Source: Rhizobium sp. BK418 (GTDB taxonomy: Bacteria; Pseudomonadota; Alphaproteobacteria; Rhizobiales; Rhizobiaceae). Taken from it: a stretch of 64,000 nucleotides of DNA. The notes under the pieces were generated by a model. It saw only the letters and a program-made list of their open reading frames with translations. It did not search any database and was not told the DNA's origin. The stretch lies in contig NZ_SLZK01000001.1 in NCBI RefSeq assembly GCF_004341105.1, positions 186,001 to 250,000 of the forward strand, in the 5' to 3' direction. Made by a program: the position numbers and the translations under genes. This document shows, one piece after another, positions 9,229 to 17,797 of this stretch (position 1 is the first letter of the stretch; the number at the start of each line of letters is the position of its first letter).

Positions 9229-9670
9229 GACCCGAAACCTCCTTTCAGGGTTGATGAAAACCGGATGCGTTCCCTGCGCGTCCGGTTTTGCCGTTCGCGC
9301 CTGCGTGGCATCTTTGCAACGCATGGCAGACAAGCGAAAAGCCCGGTATTCAAGCCGTTTTTTAGCCGTTATTAACCAGCACCGTTTACCCGTCATATGG
9401 TTCGTTGCATGCGGTTTCCGGCAACCGGCAGTCTGTCTCCGGCCCGGCAACACGAATTGGCCATATTGATGTGACAGCGGAATATTCGATAGCGGGCGTC
9501 CTCGATGGACCATTGGCGCCATCTTAGGTTGCTCCTCGCGATCTTGTGATGGGACTGGCGGAATTTCCAGGTGCGCCGGCAGTACGAACGGATAGGGATC
9601 TGCGTTAAAGCGCGGGGATATCGCAAATAGCCGCGGCTTCCTCCACCGCGGCATTGAGTGGTTGGGACGA
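9229..9670. other. Intergenic region ldtR-L,D-transpeptidase
   Basis: 442 bases without a convincing gene. It starts with the ldtR terminator (9257-9289) and then must hold the promoter and any LdtR operator of the transpeptidase gene. I see no obvious long palindrome or direct repeat in the remaining part and cannot point to the operator from sequence alone. Confidence 0.6.
9257..9289 (+). terminator. Rho-independent terminator of ldtR
   Basis: Perfect 9-bp arms AAAACCGGA and TCCGGTTTT, extended by G-C pairs in the interior, 28 bases after the stop codon. The descending arm ends in TTTT. The A-run on the other side makes it symmetric, but no gene converges from the right. Confidence 0.8.
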
Positions 9671-10972
9671 ATGTCTAAGAAGAACGGAATTGAAGCTCTT
9701 TCGCGTCGCGCCTTCCTGGCGTCGGCGGCAACGGTTGGTGCCGGCGCGCTTGCCGCACCAGCATTCGCGCAATCGGCGCTCGATGGCCTGCTGAATGCCC
9801 CGAGACGCGGCAACTGGGACGACCAGTTCGATGCTAAAGCCGCCTCGCGCACGGCGACGGCCGTCCTTTCCAATACCCCGATCCTCAGCCCGCAGTCGGT
9901 GCCGAGCACGCAGCAGGCGATCATGCAGTATCAGCAGATCGCTTCGGCTGGTGGCTGGCCGGAGGTCAATCCGGGCGATGCCCGCCTGCAGCTCGGCGTC
10001 AGCCATCCGGCGGTTCAGGCGCTGCGCCAGCGTCTGGCGATTACCGGCGACCTGCCGCGCGAGGCCGGCCTTTCGAGCGCCTTCGATTCCTATGTCGACG
10101 GCGCCGTCAAGCGCTTCCAGGCCCGTCACGGCCTGCCGGCCGATGGCGTGCTCGGCGAATTCACGCTGAAGGCGATGAACATTCCGGCTGACGTCCGTCT
10201 GCAGCAGCTGAATACCAACTTGATCCGCCTGCAGACCTTCCCCGAAGATCTCGGCCGCCGCCACCTGATGGTCAACATTCCGGCCGCCTATGTGGAAGCC
10301 GTTGAAGACGGCAGCGTTGCGACGCGCCATACCGCGGTTGTTGGCCGCCTGAGCCGTCCGACGCATCTTGTCAACTCGAAGGTCTATGAAGTCATCCTCA
10401 ACCCGTATTGGACCGCGCCGCGCTCGATCGTCGAAAAGGACATCATGCCGCTGATGCGCAAGGATCCGACTTACCTCGAAAAGAATGCGATCCGGCTGAT
10501 CGACGGCAAGGGCAATGAGGTCGCCCCGGAAACCGTCGACTGGAATGGCGAGGCGCCGAATCTGATGTTCCGTCAGGATCCGGGCAAGATCAACGCCATG
10601 GCCTCCACGAAGATCAACTTCTACAACAAGAACGGCGAGTATATGCACGACACGCCGCAGCAGGGCCTGTTCAACAAGCTCATGCGCTTCGAATCGTCGG
10701 GCTGCGTACGCGTCCAGAACGTGCGCGACCTGTCGACCTGGCTGCTGCGCGAGACTCCTGGCTGGAGCCGTCAGCAGATGGAGCAGGTGATCGCAAGCGG
10801 CGTCAACACGCCGATCAAGCTTGCCGTCGAAGTTCCTGTTTATTTCGTCTACATCTCCGCCTGGGGCATGCCTGACGGCGTCGTCCAGTTCCGCGACGAC
10901 ATCTACCAGATGGACGGCAATGCCGAACTGGCACTCGACACGACCGCCGGCATGGAGCAGCCGGTCCAGTAA
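9671..10972 (+). CDS. ldtP: Tat-exported L,D-transpeptidase (YkuD/YcbB type)
   Basis: A 433-residue periplasmic enzyme that should form 3-3 cross-links in peptidoglycan or anchor proteins to it. The N terminus has a twin-arginine signal (SRRAFLASAA, then a hydrophobic stretch ending APAFAQ). A peptidoglycan-binding domain follows (VQALRQRLAITGDLP to DGVLGEFTLKAMN, about residues 110-175), then the YkuD domain with catalytic cysteine C345 in SSGCVRV. A TTG three codons upstream would also be in frame; the ATG is preferred. The location after ldtR is that of the LdtR-controlled transpeptidase of Liberibacter and Sinorhizobium, hence the symbol, which is by analogy. A terminator follows at once. 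Confidence 0.92.
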   Translation: MSKKNGIEALSRRAFLASAATVGAGALAAPAFAQSALDGLLNAPRRGNWDDQFDAKAASRTATAVLSNTPILSPQSVPSTQQAIMQYQQIASAGGWPEVNPGDARLQLGVSHPAVQALRQRLAITGDLPREAGLSSAFDSYVDGAVKRFQARHGLPADGVLGEFTLKAMNIPADVRLQQLNTNLIRLQTFPEDLGRRHLMVNIPAAYVEAVEDGSVATRHTAVVGRLSRPTHLVNSKVYEVILNPYWTAPRSIVEKDIMPLMRKDPTYLEKNAIRLIDGKGNEVAPETVDWNGEAPNLMFRQDPGKINAMASTKINFYNKNGEYMHDTPQQGLFNKLMRFESSGCVRVQNVRDLSTWLLRETPGWSRQQMEQVIASGVNTPIKLAVEVPVYFVYISAWGMPDGVVQFRDDIYQMDGNAELALDTTAGMEQPVQ

Positions 10973-10993
10973 TCCGGACAGCAAACGATCTCG

Positions 10994-11020
10994 AAAGCCG
11001 CGCCAAGTGCGCGGCTTTTT
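10994..11020 (+). terminator. Rho-independent terminator of the L,D-transpeptidase gene
   Basis: Perfect 10-bp arms AAAGCCGCGC and GCGCGGCTTT around CAAGT, followed by further T residues, 21 bases after the stop codon. Confidence 0.9.
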
Positions 11021-11152
11021 CATTTCAGCTAGGCCATGCCCAACGCAAAGTGCTGTCCCCGCGCGCTTAGCCCAGCAAATGTCGTTCTTCGTATTGCCCT
11101 CGCATCTGCGGAACGCTAATACCTTGCCGCATTCCACCGTAGGAGCCCGCTC

Positions 11153-12451
11153 ATGACCAATGCTTCCACCGAATCCTTCTTCAATCGTTCGCTTGCAGAC
11201 GTCGATCCGGAAATCTTCGGCGCGATCGGAAAGGAACTCGGTCGTCAACGGCATGAGATCGAACTGATCGCGTCCGAGAACATCGTTTCCCGCGCCGTTC
11301 TGGAAGCCCAGGGCTCCATCATGACCAACAAATATGCCGAGGGTTATCCAGGCAAGCGCTATTATGGCGGCTGCCAGTTCGTCGATATCGCCGAAGAACT
11401 CGCGATCGAACGCGCCAAGAAGCTCTTCGGCGTCAACTTCGCCAACGTTCAGCCGAACTCCGGTTCGCAGATGAACCAGGCCGTATTCCTGGCGCTGCTG
11501 CAGCCGGGCGATACCTTCATGGGCCTCGACCTCAACTCCGGCGGTCACCTGACGCATGGTTCGCCGGTCAATATGTCCGGCAAGTGGTTCAACGTCGTTT
11601 CCTACGGCGTTCGCGACGGCGACAACCTGCTGGATATGGATGAAGTCGAGCGCAAGGCTCAGGAACACAAGCCGAAGCTCATCATCGCCGGCGGCACCGC
11701 CTATTCCCGTATCTGGGATTGGAAGCGTTTCCGCGAGATCGCTGACTCGGTTGGCGCCTATCTGATGGTCGACATGGCCCATATCGCCGGTCTCGTTGCC
11801 GGTGGCGTGCATCCGTCGCCGTTCCCGCATTGCCATGTTGCTACGACCACGACTCACAAGTCTCTGCGCGGCCCGCGCGGCGGCGTTATCCTCACCAATG
11901 ACGAGGATCTGGCCAAGAAATTCAACTCGGCTGTCTTCCCCGGCCTTCAGGGCGGCCCGCTGATGCACATTATCGCCGCCAAGGCAGTCGCATTCGGTGA
12001 AGCTCTGCAGCCGTCGTTCAAGGACTATGCCGCTCAGATCGTCAAGAACGCCAAGGCGCTTGCTGAAACCCTTGTCGCTGGTGGCCTTGATGTCGTCTCC
12101 GGCGGCACGGACAACCATCTGATGCTGGTCGACCTGCGCAAGAAGAACGCAACCGGCAAGCGCGCCGAAGCAGCCCTCGGCCGCGCCTACATCACCTGCA
12201 ACAAGAACGGCATTCCCTTCGATCCCGAAAAGCCTTTCGTCACCTCCGGTGTGCGCCTCGGCGCCCCGGCTGGCACGACGCGCGGCTTCAAGGAAGCCGA
12301 ATTCCGCGAGATCGGTAATCTTATCGTTGAAGTTCTCGATGGCCTGAAGGTTGCCAATTCTGACGAGGGCAATGCCGCCGTCGAGGCCGCTGTCCGCGGT
12401 AAGGTGCTGAATTTGACCGATCGCTTCCCCATGTATGATTATATGGGCTAG
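11153..12451 (+). CDS. glyA: Serine hydroxymethyltransferase
   Basis: PLP enzyme converting serine and tetrahydrofolate to glycine and 5,10-methylene-tetrahydrofolate, the main source of one-carbon units. The 432-residue protein has the family landmarks [14 protein letters not shown] near the N terminus and the PLP lysine K236 in [14 protein letters not shown]. Length and features are those of the bacterial enzyme. ATG 11153 follows GTAGGAGCCCGCTC. It heads the run glyA-nrdR-ribD-riboflavin synthase; an inverted repeat and a palindromic interspersed sequence lie in the gap to nrdR, so nrdR may have a separate promoter. Confidence 0.97.
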   Translation: MTNASTESFFNRSLADVDPEIFGAIGKELGRQRHEIELIASENIVSRAVLEAQGSIMTNKYAEGYPGKRYYGGCQFVDIAEELAIERAKKLFGVNFANVQPNSGSQMNQAVFLALLQPGDTFMGLDLNSGGHLTHGSPVNMSGKWFNVVSYGVRDGDNLLDMDEVERKAQEHKPKLIIAGGTAYSRIWDWKRFREIADSVGAYLMVDMAHIAGLVAGGVHPSPFPHCHVATTTTHKSLRGPRGGVILTNDEDLAKKFNSAVFPGLQGGPLMHIIAAKAVAFGEALQPSFKDYAAQIVKNAKALAETLVAGGLDVVSGGTDNHLMLVDLRKKNATGKRAEAALGRAYITCNKNGIPFDPEKPFVTSGVRLGAPAGTTRGFKEAEFREIGNLIVEVLDGLKVANSDEGNAAVEAAVRGKVLNLTDRFPMYDYMG

Positions 12452-12459
12452 AGCGCCCC

Positions 12460-12479
12460 GTGCGCCCGTTCGGGCGCAC
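12460..12479 (+). terminator. Inverted repeat after glyA, possible terminator
   Basis: Perfect 8-bp arms GTGCGCCC and GGGCGCAC around a GTTC tetraloop, 8 bases after the glyA stop. The following bases (ACGCTTTAACTCTTT) are only mildly T-rich, so it may slow or end transcription, or protect the 3' end. Confidence 0.55.
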
Positions 12480-12498
12480 ACGCTTTAACTCTTTGAAT

Positions 12499-12547
12499 AT
12501 GCGCATTAGACTTTCCGAAAATCGATACCGGTTTTCGGGCCGATGCT
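12499..12547. repeat. Rhizobial interspersed palindrome in glyA-nrdR gap
   Basis: The sequence around CCGAAAATCGATACCGG followed by TTTTCGGGCCGATG contains arms CCGAAAA (12515-12521) and TTTTCGG (12532-12538). I recognise this wording as a common short palindromic intergenic element of Rhizobium and relatives. No second copy is seen in this window, so the repeat status rests on recollection. Confidence 0.5.
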
Positions 12548-12559
12548 GAAGGAGAAGGC

Positions 12560-13036
12560 ATGCGCTGCCCGTATTGCGGTTCGGAAGACACTCAGGTCAA
12601 AGATTCCCGCCCGGCAGAGGATAATACCTCCATCCGCCGCCGTCGCATCTGTCCGGATTGCGGCGGCCGTTTCACAACCTTCGAGCGCGTGCAGCTGCGC
12701 GAGCTGATGGTCATCAAGAAGACCGGCCGCAGGGTTCCTTTCGATCGTGACAAGCTGGTTCGATCCTTCGACGTGGCGCTGCGCAAACGCCCCGTCGATC
12801 GTGATCGTATCGAGCGCGCCGTCTCCGGTATCGTGCGCCGGCTGGAAAGTTCGGGCGAGACGGAAATCTCCTCCGAGCAGATCGGTCTGCAGGTCCTCGA
12901 AGCCATGAAGAGCCTCGATGATGTCGGCTTCGTGCGCTACGCCTCGGTCTATCGCGATTTCTCGCATGCCGAGGATTTCGAAAAACTGATCGCCGAGCTG
13001 AACGCCAAGATCGCCGGCGATCCACTGGACGTATAA
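12560..13036 (+). CDS. nrdR: Transcriptional repressor NrdR
   Basis: A 158-residue nucleotide-sensing repressor of ribonucleotide reductase genes. The N-terminal zinc ribbon has C3, C6, C31 and C34, followed by the arginine-rich DNA-binding stretch [20 protein letters not shown] and the ATP-cone domain (about residues 49-139, beginning [15 protein letters not shown]). All key residues are present. The ATG at 12560 follows AAGGAGAAGGC, a strong ribosome site. It lies 2 bases before the ribD start, so the two are translationally close; the nrdR-rib order is conserved in many alphaproteobacteria. Confidence 0.96.
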   Translation: MRCPYCGSEDTQVKDSRPAEDNTSIRRRRICPDCGGRFTTFERVQLRELMVIKKTGRRVPFDRDKLVRSFDVALRKRPVDRDRIERAVSGIVRRLESSGETEISSEQIGLQVLEAMKSLDDVGFVRYASVYRDFSHAEDFEKLIAELNAKIAGDPLDV

Positions 13037-13038
13037 TC

Positions 13039-14178
13039 ATGGGCGAGGGGATCGCTCAGCCTGAGGACGAACGCTTCATGGCCGCCGCAATCCGCCTGTC
13101 GCGATGGCATACGGGCCAGACGTCCACCAATCCCTCCGTCGGCTGCGTCATCGTTCGCGATGGCGCCATTGTCGGCCGCGCCGTGACTGCACTGGGCGGG
13201 CGCCCGCATGCCGAGCCGCAGGCGCTCGCCGAGGCGGGCGAACTTGCCCGCGGTGCGACGGCCTACGTCACGCTCGAGCCCTGCTCGCATCACGGCAAGA
13301 CGCCGCCCTGCGCCGAGGCCCTGATCGCCTATGGCGTCGGCCGCGTCGTCATCAGCGTGACCGATCCCGATGTCAGAGTGTCCGGCCGCGGCATTTCCAT
13401 GCTGCGCGATGCCGGCATCGAGGTGACGACGGGCGTGCTGGAGGAGGAGGGCCGACAATCGCTTGCTGGCTATCTCACCCGCCAAACGAAAAACCGCCCC
13501 TATGTGACTCTCAAACTTGCCGTTTCCGCCGATGGCATGATCGGTAGGGAAGGGGTAGGGCAGGTGGCGATCACAGGTCCGGAAGCCCGCGCCCAGGTGC
13601 AGGCGCTGCGGGCCGAAACCGATGCCATTCTTGTCGGCATCGGCACGGCGATTGCTGACGATCCGCTGCTGACGGTGCGGACACCGGGCCTTGAGGCGCA
13701 ATCGCCTGTTCGTATCGTGCTCGACCCTATGCTGGCGCTGCCGCTGACGAGCAAGCTCGTCGAGACGGCGCGGGAAGTGCCTGTTATCGTGGTGGCGAGT
13801 GAGGAAGTGTCGCCATTAGGGTCCGAGGGGGGTATTTCACCCGCCAACCCCACAGAGATGGACTCCCGCCGCACCGCGCTCGAAGCCGCCGGCGTCGAGA
13901 TCCTCTACTGCAATCCCTACCACCCCGAAGTCCTGCTGCCGGCGCTTGCCACGCGCGGTATTTCCTCGCTTCTGGTCGAAGGCGGCGCAAAGACTGCGAG
14001 GCTTTTTCTTGAAGCAGGTCTTGTCGATCGCATCCAGCTCTATGAGGCGCCTGTCGTCATCGGCGAGGGCGGTATTGAATCCCCGTTGCAGACAACCGAC
14101 ATACCATCCGGTTTTGCCCATAGGGGCACTTATATATTCGGCGCGGATCGCCTGGATGAATACGAAAGAGAGAATTGA
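13039..14178 (+). CDS. ribD: Bifunctional riboflavin deaminase/reductase RibD
   Basis: Two steps of riboflavin synthesis in one protein of 379 residues. The N-terminal cytidine-deaminase-like domain has the zinc site HAEPQAL and PCSHHGKTPPC; the C-terminal domain (from about residue 155, VTLKLAVSADGMIG) is the NADPH-dependent reductase, ending with LLVEGGAKTARLFL. A stretch near residues 255-280 looks like a low-conservation insertion between reductase strands. Start ATG 13039 is 2 bases after the nrdR stop; its stop overlaps the next gene's start (TGATG). Confidence 0.95.
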   Translation: MGEGIAQPEDERFMAAAIRLSRWHTGQTSTNPSVGCVIVRDGAIVGRAVTALGGRPHAEPQALAEAGELARGATAYVTLEPCSHHGKTPPCAEALIAYGVGRVVISVTDPDVRVSGRGISMLRDAGIEVTTGVLEEEGRQSLAGYLTRQTKNRPYVTLKLAVSADGMIGREGVGQVAITGPEARAQVQALRAETDAILVGIGTAIADDPLLTVRTPGLEAQSPVRIVLDPMLALPLTSKLVETAREVPVIVVASEEVSPLGSEGGISPANPTEMDSRRTALEAAGVEILYCNPYHPEVLLPALATRGISSLLVEGGAKTARLFLEAGLVDRIQLYEAPVVIGEGGIESPLQTTDIPSGFAHRGTYIFGADRLDEYEREN

Positions 14179-14795
14179 TGTTCACCGGAATTGTCACTGA
14201 TATCGGCACGATCGAATCCGTTTCGCCGTTGAAGGAGGGCATCAAGCTCCGTGTTGCGACGAATTACGATCCGGCGACCATCGATATGGGCGCCTCGATC
14301 TCCCATTCCGGTATCTGCCTCACCGTGACCGGCCTGCCGCAGGAAGGTAGCAATGGCCGCTGGTTCGAAGTCGAGGCATGGGAAGAGGCACTGCGCCTCA
14401 CCACCGTTTCCACCTGGCAGCCGGGCAGTCACATCAATCTCGAACGCTCGCTGAAGATCGGCGACGAGCTCGGCGGTCACATCGTCTCCGGCCATGTCGA
14501 CGGCAAGGCCGAGATCCTCTCGGTGACGGAGGAGGGTGATGCCACGCGCTTCCGTCTGCGCGCACCCAACCATCTCGCCAAATTCGTGGCACCCAAGGGC
14601 TCCATCGCACTCGACGGCACATCGCTGACCGTCAATGCCGTTGAAGGCACTGATTTCGATGTACTCCTGATCCGCCACACGCTTGAGGTCACCACCTGGG
14701 GCGAGCGCAAGGCAGGCGACTTCGTCAACTTCGAGGTCGATACGATGGCGCGTTATGCCGCTCGCCTCGCCGAGTTTCCGACCGCATCGGCCTAA
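14178..14795 (+). CDS. ribE: Riboflavin synthase (alpha subunit)
   Basis: Converts two 6,7-dimethyl-8-ribityllumazine molecules to riboflavin and the pyrimidinedione precursor. The 205-residue protein has the canonical start MFTGIVTDIG and two tandem lumazine-binding barrels (about 1-97 and 98-195), with GGHIVSGHVDG in the second half. An in-frame TTG lies one codon upstream, but the ATG at 14178 overlapping the ribD stop by one base is the normal start. Also named ribC in some species. It overlaps the opposite-strand GNAT gene by 4 bases at the 3' end. Confidence 0.95.
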   Translation: MFTGIVTDIGTIESVSPLKEGIKLRVATNYDPATIDMGASISHSGICLTVTGLPQEGSNGRWFEVEAWEEALRLTTVSTWQPGSHINLERSLKIGDELGGHIVSGHVDGKAEILSVTEEGDATRFRLRAPNHLAKFVAPKGSIALDGTSLTVNAVEGTDFDVLLIRHTLEVTTWGERKAGDFVNFEVDTMARYAARLAEFPTASA

Positions 14796-15307
14796 CGCGA
14801 AAACTGAATGATCGGGCCGTTGTAGTCCGTCCGCGCCATTTCCTTAAAGCCCAGCTTTTCGGCAACCTTCAGTGACGGCGCATTGTCCGGGTTGATGATG
14901 CAGGTCATCGGCCGCCCCGGAAACGTCTCCTCGCCCCAGCCGATGATCGCCTTCAGCGCTTCGGTGGCATAGCCCTTGCCATGGGCGGACGGCATCAGCG
15001 CCCAGCCGACTTCCATCGTGCCTTCGATCGGCGGCTGCATCTCCCGTTTGGCTTCGAGAAAGCCCGCTTCGCCGATGAAGCGGCCGCTTTTCTTCTCCTC
15101 GATTGCAAAGAAGCCGAAGCCCATGTGGTGCCACATGCCGGCAATCCGCAGCAGCCGTGCCCAGCTCTGCTCTCGGGTGGAGGGCACGCCGCTGATGAAG
15201 CGCACGACATCTTCGTCTCGCCAAAGTTCGAAATGCGCGTCGAAGTCGTCACGCCGATGCGCGCGCAGGATGAGCCGTCCGGTCTCCAGTGTCGGAATAT
15301 CGATCAT
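14792..15307 (-). CDS. GNAT-family N-acetyltransferase (RimJ/RimL-like)
   Basis: A 171-residue acyl-CoA-dependent acetyltransferase. The N-terminal IPTLETGRLILRAHRRDDFD and the acetyl-CoA loop region SAHGKGYATEALKAIIGWGEE are typical of the RimJ/RimL-type subfamily that acetylates protein N termini or small molecules; the substrate cannot be told. It ends 4 bases inside the riboflavin synthase gene on the other strand. With the cupin gene and the small secreted gene it forms an opposite-strand patch between the riboflavin synthase gene and ribH. Confidence 0.9.
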   Translation of the reverse strand: MIDIPTLETGRLILRAHRRDDFDAHFELWRDEDVVRFISGVPSTREQSWARLLRIAGMWHHMGFGFFAIEEKKSGRFIGEAGFLEAKREMQPPIEGTMEVGWALMPSAHGKGYATEALKAIIGWGEETFPGRPMTCIINPDNAPSLKVAEKLGFKEMARTDYNGPIIQFSR

Positions 15308-15349
15308 GAATAAGGGGCCTTGAAACGTGTTCCGATGATGGGGTGGACA

Positions 15350-15844
15350 TCAGGAGCCGGGTTCACCTTCCCAGTAATCGAGCGCATTCTCGCCCCGGCC
15401 GATATGGCGGAAGGAACCGCCGTCGCGGTTGGTCTTGGCGAGAAATTTGCCGGAATCGGGATATTCGCAGATTTCAGTCTTCGCCTTCGTCGATAAACCC
15501 AAATAGATCAGCGGCGTTGATCCGGTATTGATGATCTGATGTGCCGTTTCCGGGCCACCTGCCGGCGCGCCAAGGACGTCGCCCTGTTTGATCGGATAGC
15601 GCTGATCGCCGAAGCGATATTCGCCCGTACCTTCGATAATGTAGAAGAGCTCGTCTTCGACATGATGATTGTGGAAGGGACAGCCGCACTTGCCCGATGG
15701 TACTTCATTATAGCTGATGCCGAGATTGGCAAGCCCGAGGTCCTTTCCGAAGGACGCATCGCGGCTTTCGAAGAGCTTTCCCTTGGTCCAGTGATCAAGG
15801 GATAGATCGGCCGTATTGATGACAGGCTTTGCGTTCATCGCCAT
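15350..15844 (-). CDS. Cupin-domain protein
   Basis: A 164-residue protein with one cupin barrel. The metal-binding motif 1 is HNHHVEDELFYIIEGTGEY and motif 2 lies in GDVLGAPAGGPETAHQIIN, so a divalent metal centre is likely, though the histidine spacing alone does not give the reaction. The frame extends upstream to 15949, but ATG 15844 has AGGAGGA 4 bases before it, a near-perfect ribosome site. Possible roles are sugar isomerase-like or dioxygenase-like; I cannot choose. Confidence 0.9.
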   Translation of the reverse strand: MAMNAKPVINTADLSLDHWTKGKLFESRDASFGKDLGLANLGISYNEVPSGKCGCPFHNHHVEDELFYIIEGTGEYRFGDQRYPIKQGDVLGAPAGGPETAHQIINTGSTPLIYLGLSTKAKTEICEYPDSGKFLAKTNRDGGSFRHIGRGENALDYWEGEPGS

Positions 15845-15959
15845 AGAGTCCTCCTTTTTGCGGAAAGACAATCCCATCTGGCTGAAAATGCAACCAGAAA
15901 ATGGCAGCATGGTCGGTGAGGAGATCAGCCGCCCATGCTCGCCTCCCAAGTTGGCAGCT

Positions 15960-16316
15960 TTAGCGAACGTAGAACGTAATGCTGCCGTCTGCGGCCTGCT
16001 CGGCGTTCACCACGTTACGAACATTGACACCATCATCGTTGAGCTTGCGTGCCAGCGATCTGTTGGCGTCGATGGAGGCTTGGATGGCGTGGACAGCGCT
16101 TTGGGGACGCTGAAGGACGGAGCGCGGACCGGTGCTCTCATCATCGAGATTGCGCCAGTTATAGACCGGCTGAACATTGAAGTTGCCCTGGAAGGTACGA
16201 AGCGTCTGTTCGATGCCCTGAGCGGTATTCATACCGAGGCTTTCTGCGCGGCTGACGCCGGCAAATGCAAGGGAGGAGAAAGCGGCGGCAATAGCGATTT
16301 TAGCAACGCGGTTCAT
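15960..16316 (-). CDS. Small secreted protein, unknown function
   Basis: A 118-residue protein with a clear signal peptide (NRVAKIAIAAAFSSLAFAGVSRAES, cleavage after SRA, given here in two halves of one 25-residue leader). The mature part is polar, without cysteines, and contains a QSAVHAIQASIDANRSLARKL helix. The start at 16316 gives the signal peptide at the N terminus; the frame is open 28 codons further up but without likely coding content. I do not recognise the family. Transcribed away from ribH, with a 344-base gap between them. Confidence 0.78.
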   Translation of the reverse strand: MNRVAKIAIAAAFSSLAFAGVSRAESLGMNTAQGIEQTLRTFQGNFNVQPVYNWRNLDDESTGPRSVLQRPQSAVHAIQASIDANRSLARKLNDDGVNVRNVVNAEQAADGSITFYVR

Positions 16317-16660
16317 GATGGTATCCTTTCGTCTGCTGTGACGGTCGGCTGTCAATGAGGGGATCGTCTGCGTTACGATTGGGATCTGGCACTGCAGCAT
16401 TCCCCTTTCAATGGCCTAAGTCACTGAAAATGCATTAATAATTCTTCACGAAATTTGCCTTGGATTTGCCGTTATTGCGTCACCCGGCTAAGCATGTTCT
16501 GAGCCTACTTGCGCCACTGAACGGCACCGCCTGCTATCCCATTGCGTATATTTTGTCTTTCCTTTCGAGGCGCCTCCCGAATTTGCTTGCCATTCGCTCG
16601 AAGGCGTGTTTTGACCGCGCCTGCCCGAGTGGAAAATGCCCCTCCAAACGTAGGTGACCC
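16317..16660. other. Intergenic region upstream of ribH
   Basis: 344 bases between two divergent genes. I looked for an FMN riboswitch, known upstream of some ribH genes in Rhizobiales, and do not see its conserved blocks. An A+T-richer stretch at 16425-16460 is a plausible promoter zone. No gene is supported. Confidence 0.6.
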
Positions 16661-17116
16661 ATGCCGAGAGAGACCGCTCCCCATATTTTGATCGTCGAAG
16701 CACGTTTCTATGACGACATGGCCGATGCTCTTCTGGAAGGCGCGACCGTGGCTCTCGAAGAGGCCGGCGCCACTTTCGACGTCGTTACTGTGCCCGGCGC
16801 GCTGGAAATTCCGGCGGCAATTGCCATGGCGCTCGATGGCGCCGATAATGACGGTACGCAGTATGACGGTTTCGTTGCGCTCGGCATGGTCATTCGCGGC
16901 GAGACTTATCATTTTGACATCGTGTCGAACGAATCCTCGCGCGCTCTCATGGATCTCGCCGTCAGCGAGTCCCTTGCCATCGGCAACGGTATCCTGACCG
17001 TCGAGAACGACGAACAGGCCTGGGCGCGTGCGCGCCGTTCGGACAAGGACAAGGGCGGTTTCGCCGCCCGTGCAGCTCTCACCATGATCGAGCTGAAGAA
17101 GAAGTTGGGTGCATAA
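16661..17116 (+). CDS. ribH: 6,7-dimethyl-8-ribityllumazine synthase
   Basis: Penultimate step of riboflavin synthesis; forms an icosahedral or decameric shell. The 151-residue protein has the family features [12 protein letters not shown], the [11 protein letters not shown] loop and the [12 protein letters not shown] active-site segment with the catalytic histidine. Rhizobia often carry two copies (ribH1 and ribH2); the copy beside nusB is conventionally ribH1 in many annotations, but I cannot decide the number here. ATG 16661 follows TAGGTGACCC. nusB begins 3 bases after its stop. Confidence 0.95.
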   Translation: MPRETAPHILIVEARFYDDMADALLEGATVALEEAGATFDVVTVPGALEIPAAIAMALDGADNDGTQYDGFVALGMVIRGETYHFDIVSNESSRALMDLAVSESLAIGNGILTVENDEQAWARARRSDKDKGGFAARAALTMIELKKKLGA

Positions 17117-17119
17117 AGA

Positions 17120-17602
17120 ATGAGCGACGAAAATACCGAACGACCGGTCAAGGCTGCCAACCAGCGGGGCGCGGCGCGCCTTGCGGCTGTGCAGGCTCTA
17201 TATCAGATGGATATCGGCGGCACCGGCGTTTTGGAAATCGTGGCGGAATATGAGGCGCATCGCCTCGGCCAGGAAATCGACGGCGCGACTTATCTGAAGG
17301 CCGACGCGGGCTGGTTCCGTTCGATCGTCTCGGGCGTCGTGCGCGACCAGCTTCGCCTCGACCCCCTGATCGCCTCTGCCCTGCAGGATGACTGGGCGCT
17401 GTCGCGTCTCGACAGCACTGTCCGCGCCATCCTGCGTGCCGGCGTCTTCGAACTCGTCGACCGCAAGGACGTGCCGGTCGCCGTCATCGTCACCGAGTAT
17501 GTCGAGATTGCCCGCGCCTTCTTCGATGATGATGAGCCGAAGCTCGTCAATGCCGTCCTGGACCGCATCGCCAAGCAGGTGCGCGGCGATCAGAAGAAAT
17601 AG
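17120..17602 (+). CDS. nusB: Transcription antitermination factor NusB
   Basis: A 160-residue helical RNA-binding protein that works with NusE (S10) on boxA of rRNA transcripts. Features include [15 protein letters not shown] near the N terminus and the C-terminal [31 protein letters not shown], read here as two adjoining blocks. An N-terminal tail of about 14 residues precedes the fold. It forms an operon with ribH, as in most alphaproteobacteria; thiL, often the next gene, is not present here. Confidence 0.95.
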   Translation: MSDENTERPVKAANQRGAARLAAVQALYQMDIGGTGVLEIVAEYEAHRLGQEIDGATYLKADAGWFRSIVSGVVRDQLRLDPLIASALQDDWALSRLDSTVRAILRAGVFELVDRKDVPVAVIVTEYVEIARAFFDDDEPKLVNAVLDRIAKQVRGDQKK

Positions 17603-17797
17603 GCACTTAGCCACCAAACAATCCCTCCCTTTCTTTCTGCGGAACTGCAAGGCTTTTGAAGTTTTGTAGTCTTGACGCGACGTTGTCGACCACGCAATCT
17701 CCGTTCGCCTGCTGGGCGTTTCTGTGGAGAGGAGTCGATTCAGCAGCATTCGTCGCCGGAGAAGGAGTGAGCTCCGGCTTATGGGAGGAAAGAGCGA

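Noticed and set aside
9605..12481. 958-codon open frame antisense to the L,D-transpeptidase and glyA genes
   Set aside because: It is the mirror of two well-supported genes; the product has no family pattern and spans a terminator. High GC content creates long antisense frames.
16317..16660. FMN riboswitch before ribH
   Set aside because: Searched because such switches control ribH in some Rhizobiales; the conserved blocks are not present.
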